Below, one piece after another: positions 6,346 through 9,508 of a DNA stretch of 9,508 nt. The stretch spans positions 1-9,508 of the forward strand of contig JAIPKF010000046.1 of assembly GCA_021733705.1 (NCBI GenBank). The letters run 5' to 3'. Below the pieces are notes generated by a model. That model made no database searches. It saw only the letters and a list, made by a program, of their open reading frames with translations, and had not been told where the DNA came from. Position numbers and translations under genes: made by a program. Within the stretch, counting starts at the first letter, position 1, and each line of letters begins with the position of its first letter. Source of the stretch: Chthoniobacterales bacterium. GTDB taxonomy: Bacteria > Verrucomicrobiota > Verrucomicrobiia > Chthoniobacterales > UBA6821.

Positions 6346-6954
6346 TTAAGAAACAAGTCTCTTCAATGTCTCTCGAACAATCTCCTCGGTAGAAAGAGTC
6401 TCCCCTAAAAGTGATAGCACCTTACGTGCTTCACGCTCTGCATCTCCCTGCTTATAACCAAGAGATATAAGAGCCAGGATAGCATCGTGAAGATATTTTC
6501 CTCTTCCTCCTTGAGCTTGTTGAAGCGAAGCGGCTTCCCACTGAGCGGCTACCCCGAGCTTATCTTTAAGTTCAAGAACAACACGCTCTGCTGTTTTTTT
6601 TCCGACACCAGAAATCCTAGAAATTGCAACAATATCTGAAGAAATGACTGCGGCTTTAAATTGATCAAGCGACATTCCACTTAGAATTGCCAAGGCTAAT
6701 TTTGGTCCCACGCCTGACACATGGGCCAAAAGAAGGCGAAAGAGATCCCTTTCTGCCTCAGAATAGAAGCCATAAAGCAGCTGTGCATCCTCACGGACAT
6801 GATGATGCGTAGCAATCCTAAGCTGTGATCCAACTGGTGGCATTCGATCAAAGCTAGAGAGCGGAATGAGAATTTGATAACCGATTCCATTGGCGTTGAT
6901 CACAATCATGGTAGGTAATACTTTTTCTAAAATTCCCTCAACAAATGTAATCAT
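6346..6954 (-). CDS. ruvA: Holliday junction DNA helicase subunit RuvA
   Basis: RuvA tetramers hold four-way junctions and recruit the RuvB motor for branch migration. The 202 residues match the usual length. Domain I (OB fold, 1-62) carries MITFVEGILEKV, NGIGYQI and HHVREDAQLLYGF. Domain II has two helix-hairpin-helix motifs, VSGVGPKLALAIL (79-91) and ISGVGKKTAERVVLELKDKL (114-133). A short linker rich in Ala and Gln leads to domain III (~153-202, ALISLGYKQGDAEREARKVL), the RuvB contact. The gene is intact and ends at TAA 6346-6348, which is inside the TTAA flank of the repeat. ruvB and ruvC are not in view. It converges on the DPBB gene and is 51 bp downstream of the CHASE2-like gene, possibly in one transcript with recN. 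No Shine-Dalgarno is seen before ATG 6954. Confidence 0.95.
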   Translation of the reverse strand: MITFVEGILEKVLPTMIVINANGIGYQILIPLSSFDRMPPVGSQLRIATHHHVREDAQLLYGFYSEAERDLFRLLLAHVSGVGPKLALAILSGMSLDQFKAAVISSDIVAISRISGVGKKTAERVVLELKDKLGVAAQWEAASLQQAQGGRGKYLHDAILALISLGYKQGDAEREARKVLSLLGETLSTEEIVRETLKRLVS

Positions 6955-7005
6955 GGGGAGACGTTAGTGGAAGTACCCTAGGCATTGCAAGGAATCAAAC
7001 GTAGT

Positions 7006-8106
7006 TCATTTTAGAATTTTGGACCTACCCCATTCTCTTTTCAAAAGAGCAATAATCACAATACTACTCGGCATGACAAGGGGCAGAAGTATTTCTAGAA
7101 AATAGAAGAGAACAAAAATAGCAAGCGCATAAACAACGATGAAACAAAACAGAAAGAGCCAAAAATCGATTTCTGAAAATCGAACAGCAATCATTACTCC
7201 AAAAGTCAAAAGAACTAAAAGGAGAGCATAAAACGTAGTGCCAATATGGTGCAGACTGATCTGCTGCTGTGCGTCTTGAAGAAGAGCTGCTTGAGCGACA
7301 GATTCTCCCCCACCAAGAATGACTGTCGTATTTCTAAAAAGCATCTCCAAGTTAGGTCTGATTTCCCCTCGTTCCATCTCTTCACGAAGTAAAAGCAAAT
7401 CGTCCAGGGAGATCATCTTTGCTGGAGGTGCTTTTTTTGGTAGCAAGCACGATTGAGCTCCGAGCCATATCACATTTTTATTCTCAAGAATGAGCATTCG
7501 CTTTCCTAAAAGAAAGAGAGGTTTCAAGCTGCTTTCCTTTTTTTCAATGTTCTCAAGACCTCTCCACCATAGAGAACTTACGATTTCTCCATGAGAAGTT
7601 ATTCCAAAAAGAGGCATAGAAAGAGCTTCGTTCTTGTTATTGTTAGGCAAAATAAAGCCCGATGTATTTAAAGAACCGACCTCACCTGCTACAGGAGTAA
7701 GCTCTGGTTCCATTGGAAATAAATACATATCGACACCGTGATAGATTGCAGGTTGTTTTGGAAAAGATCCAAAAATGCAGAACATTCCTTGAATGGCCCC
7801 CTCTGAACGAGCCTCTCTGAGCAAAGAAAAGAGACCGCTGGAAAGATCATCCATGGGTGCTGCAATTAAAATAAGACGAGGATGAAAGCTCACTATTGCT
7901 CTGAGGGCAAGGGCACTATCCTGAGAAGCTATTACTGGTCCCGTCATTGGAAGAACCACAGCAGTAACACAAGGAAGAGGATGATCTGTTTTTTTTGCTA
8001 AATAGTGAAGCAAGGGGCGCTCCAACTCCCAACTAAGTCCACCTCGCTCCACAACAATGGCAACAACAAGAATAGTCGAAGTAAGGAGAAGAAGGACACC
8101 TTTCAT
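7006..8106 (-). CDS. CHASE2-like membrane sensor protein without an output domain
   Basis: Predicted inner-membrane protein of 366 residues: one N-terminal transmembrane helix (3-19), an extracytoplasmic region (~20-288), then about three transmembrane segments (290-308, 314-332, 333-354) and a short basic tail. This is the CHASE2 architecture. Matching parts are LRAIVSFHPRLILIAAPMDD (near 68-87), GSLNTSGFILP … MPLFGITSHGEIVSSLWWRGL (144-183; CHASE2 usually has G-x-x-N-x-x-x-D-x-DG and PL … YPSLAL here), and LEMLFRNTTVILGGG (253-267; usual L-x-GKIVLIG). The acidic residues of the usual D-x-DG are absent, so it is a diverged member. There is no kinase, cyclase or GGDEF domain after the last helix. 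Its ATG overlaps the recN stop as ATGA, indicating translational coupling. Ligand and role are unknown; the family call is from pattern memory. Confidence 0.65.
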   Translation of the reverse strand: MKGVLLLLTSTILVVAIVVERGGLSWELERPLLHYLAKKTDHPLPCVTAVVLPMTGPVIASQDSALALRAIVSFHPRLILIAAPMDDLSSGLFSLLREARSEGAIQGMFCIFGSFPKQPAIYHGVDMYLFPMEPELTPVAGEVGSLNTSGFILPNNNKNEALSMPLFGITSHGEIVSSLWWRGLENIEKKESSLKPLFLLGKRMLILENKNVIWLGAQSCLLPKKAPPAKMISLDDLLLLREEMERGEIRPNLEMLFRNTTVILGGGESVAQAALLQDAQQQISLHHIGTTFYALLLVLLTFGVMIAVRFSEIDFWLFLFCFIVVYALAIFVLFYFLEILLPLVMPSSIVIIALLKREWGRSKILK

Positions 8107-9508
8107 TGCAGCAAGGTCTTAGCGTGGGCAAGAGCAGAGTCAGAAGCACCACCAAGCATGCGAGCAATCTCTATTTCTCTAGCCACACCTTGAACCTCAA
8201 TAAGGGTAGTATGAGTACGTCCATCATTCACTTCCTTTTTTACAACAACCTGAGAGGTTGCTGCAGCAGCAACCTGAGGAAGATGAGTAATACAAAGTAC
8301 TTGGTGATCCCTCCCAAGCTCTTTCATTTTTGCACCAACCATAGAGGCGATTTCTCCACCAACGTTGGCATCAATTTCATCAAAAACGAGAAGTGGAATT
8401 CGATCTTGATGGGCCATTGCTGATTTTAAAGCGAGCATCACACGTGATATTTCACCACTGGAGGCAATCATACGAAGTGGCTGAGTCGCTTCACCCACAT
8501 TGGGTGCAAAGAGAAAATCGGCTTGCTCTCCACCATCTGAGCTGGGCTCAAGCATTTTTTCTAAAACAATTTCAAAGGTTGCTTGACGAAAACCAAGATC
8601 ACGCAAGGCGGCACTAATGATAGCGGTGAGTTTTTTGGCTCCCTTTTTTCGCTTCAAACTCAACTGCTCCATCGAACCGTGAAGAGTGTCACGTGCTTTT
8701 TCTAATTTGGCATCTAAAAGCACAAGACGTTCTTGCCCTGTTGACAAGAGCTCGAGACGCTGGGCGCTTTTTACACCATGGGCAATGACCTCCTGGAGAG
8801 TAGAACCATATTTTCTCTTCAGCTTTGTTAAGAGGTCCAATCGCGCTTCTATTGTTATTTGTTCTCCTTGATCGAATTCAAGGGCTTCGTGATAACCTTG
8901 GAGACGAGACGTCATTTCTTGAACTTTCTCTGAAATAAGAGTGAGCTCTTCAAATTCTCTTTCCAGGCGCTTATCAAGACGTGCTAACTCCTGTAGTTGA
9001 CGTGCTACCTCAGCCAGTACTGTTGCGACACTTACCTCATCTTCATTGAGTCGTCCTACAGCGTGTGAGGAAAGCTCAAGCAAACGCTTTCCACTGGCAG
9101 CAACACGGTGACGCATGATGAGTGACTCCTCTTCGTTGGGATCAAGTTCTGCTTGTGTGATCTCTTCTACTTCTCGTGTGAGTTGTTCAAAAAGATGATT
9201 CCCTCCAAGTTCGGCAGTGAGCTCTTGTTTTTCTTGAAGCAATTTTCTTACCTCAGTACGACGTTCATGATACTGAGCTCTCTCAAGCGTAGCATCACTA
9301 AAGCTATCGAGGAGATAGGTCTGTTCACTTCTCGAAAAAAGGGATTGATGATCATGTGGGCCATGAAGATCGAGCAAACGTTTTCCAAGATCACGTAGCA
9401 AAGCAAGATTACATGGGGAACCATTAATAAACTGACGTCCACTCGATTCTATAGTGATACTGCGTCGTAATACAAGGTCCCCATCATGACAGGGATCGAC
9501 TCCCCTCT
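8103..9508 (-). CDS. recN: DNA repair protein RecN, 3' part
   Basis: SMC-like ATPase in recombinational repair of double-strand breaks. The frame stays open through the right edge: before Leu at 9401 it reads LVLRRSITIESSGRQFINGS and then PCNLALLRDLG, the usual RecN N-terminal head sequence, so 467 codons are visible. About 90 residues, including Walker A, lie outside. DLHGPHDHQSLF matches the RecN L-x-D-(I/L)-HG-x-H-(E/D)-HQ-x-L motif. A long helical coiled-coil region follows (~9270-8600). The C-terminal head has the ABC signature SSGEISRVMLALK (8442-8462 for SSGEISR), Walker B LLVFDEIDANVGG, and the H-loop CITHLPQVAAAA. The signature starts SSGE where most RecN proteins have SGGE. It ends at TGA 8103-8105 inside the next gene's start. 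Confidence 0.95.
   Translation of the reverse strand, partial: RGVDPCHDGDLVLRRSITIESSGRQFINGSPCNLALLRDLGKRLLDLHGPHDHQSLFSRSEQTYLLDSFSDATLERAQYHERRTEVRKLLQEKQELTAELGGNHLFEQLTREVEEITQAELDPNEEESLIMRHRVAASGKRLLELSSHAVGRLNEDEVSVATVLAEVARQLQELARLDKRLEREFEELTLISEKVQEMTSRLQGYHEALEFDQGEQITIEARLDLLTKLKRKYGSTLQEVIAHGVKSAQRLELLSTGQERLVLLDAKLEKARDTLHGSMEQLSLKRKKGAKKLTAIISAALRDLGFRQATFEIVLEKMLEPSSDGGEQADFLFAPNVGEATQPLRMIASSGEISRVMLALKSAMAHQDRIPLLVFDEIDANVGGEIASMVGAKMKELGRDHQVLCITHLPQVAAAATSQVVVKKEVNDGRTHTTLIEVQGVAREIEIARMLGGASDSALAHAKTLLQ

Noticed and set aside
8103..9401. recN starting at the TTG at 9401
   Set aside because: Conserved RecN head sequence continues in frame upstream to the window edge, so the real start lies outside the window.

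Overview
The window looks like a chromosomal segment of a Verrucomicrobiota-type (PVC) bacterium of moderate GC. This assignment is from memory and tentative. It rests on a secreted double-psi beta-barrel protein of a type I associate with Verrucomicrobia, on a dispersed repeat ending in CCCGSATATTTCATAC with TTAA/CTAG flanks, and on the rarity of clear Shine-Dalgarno sequences. No rRNA or tRNA gene, CRISPR array, or integrase/transposase gene was seen.

Layout, left to right. Positions 1-133 are most of one copy of the dispersed repeat, cut by the window edge. Then come minus-strand genes transcribed right to left: a Phe-rich protein of unknown function (3018-3968), iscA (2559-2933), hscB (1932-2534) and hscA (134-1942). 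The last three keep the iscA-hscB-hscA order of the classical ISC iron-sulfur operon, but iscS, iscU and fdx are not in the window. hscA is interrupted by an in-frame TAA at codon 127; the frame is otherwise open to the expected C-terminus. rodA (SEDS peptidoglycan polymerase, 3985-5079) lies upstream of the unknown gene on the same strand and diverges from an exported DPBB protein (5206-6168, plus strand) across a 126-bp intergenic region that contains two perfect dyads.

The DPBB gene converges on ruvA (6346-6954, minus). Between them is a complete 177-bp MITE-like repeat (6169-6345) with 16-bp perfect terminal inverted repeats and a TTAA on each side. Each TTAA supplies the stop codon of the neighbouring gene. 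Right of ruvA are a CHASE2-like membrane protein (7006-8106) and the 3' part of recN (8103 to the right edge), which overlap by ATGA; ruvA and recN both act in recombinational repair.

The main points of interest are the repeat family whose ends coincide with gene stop codons, the single nonsense codon in an otherwise intact hscA, an orphan Phe/Arg-rich protein, and the dyads between rodA and the exported DPBB gene. I did not find a convincing new multi-gene system: most of the window is housekeeping sequence with repeats between genes.
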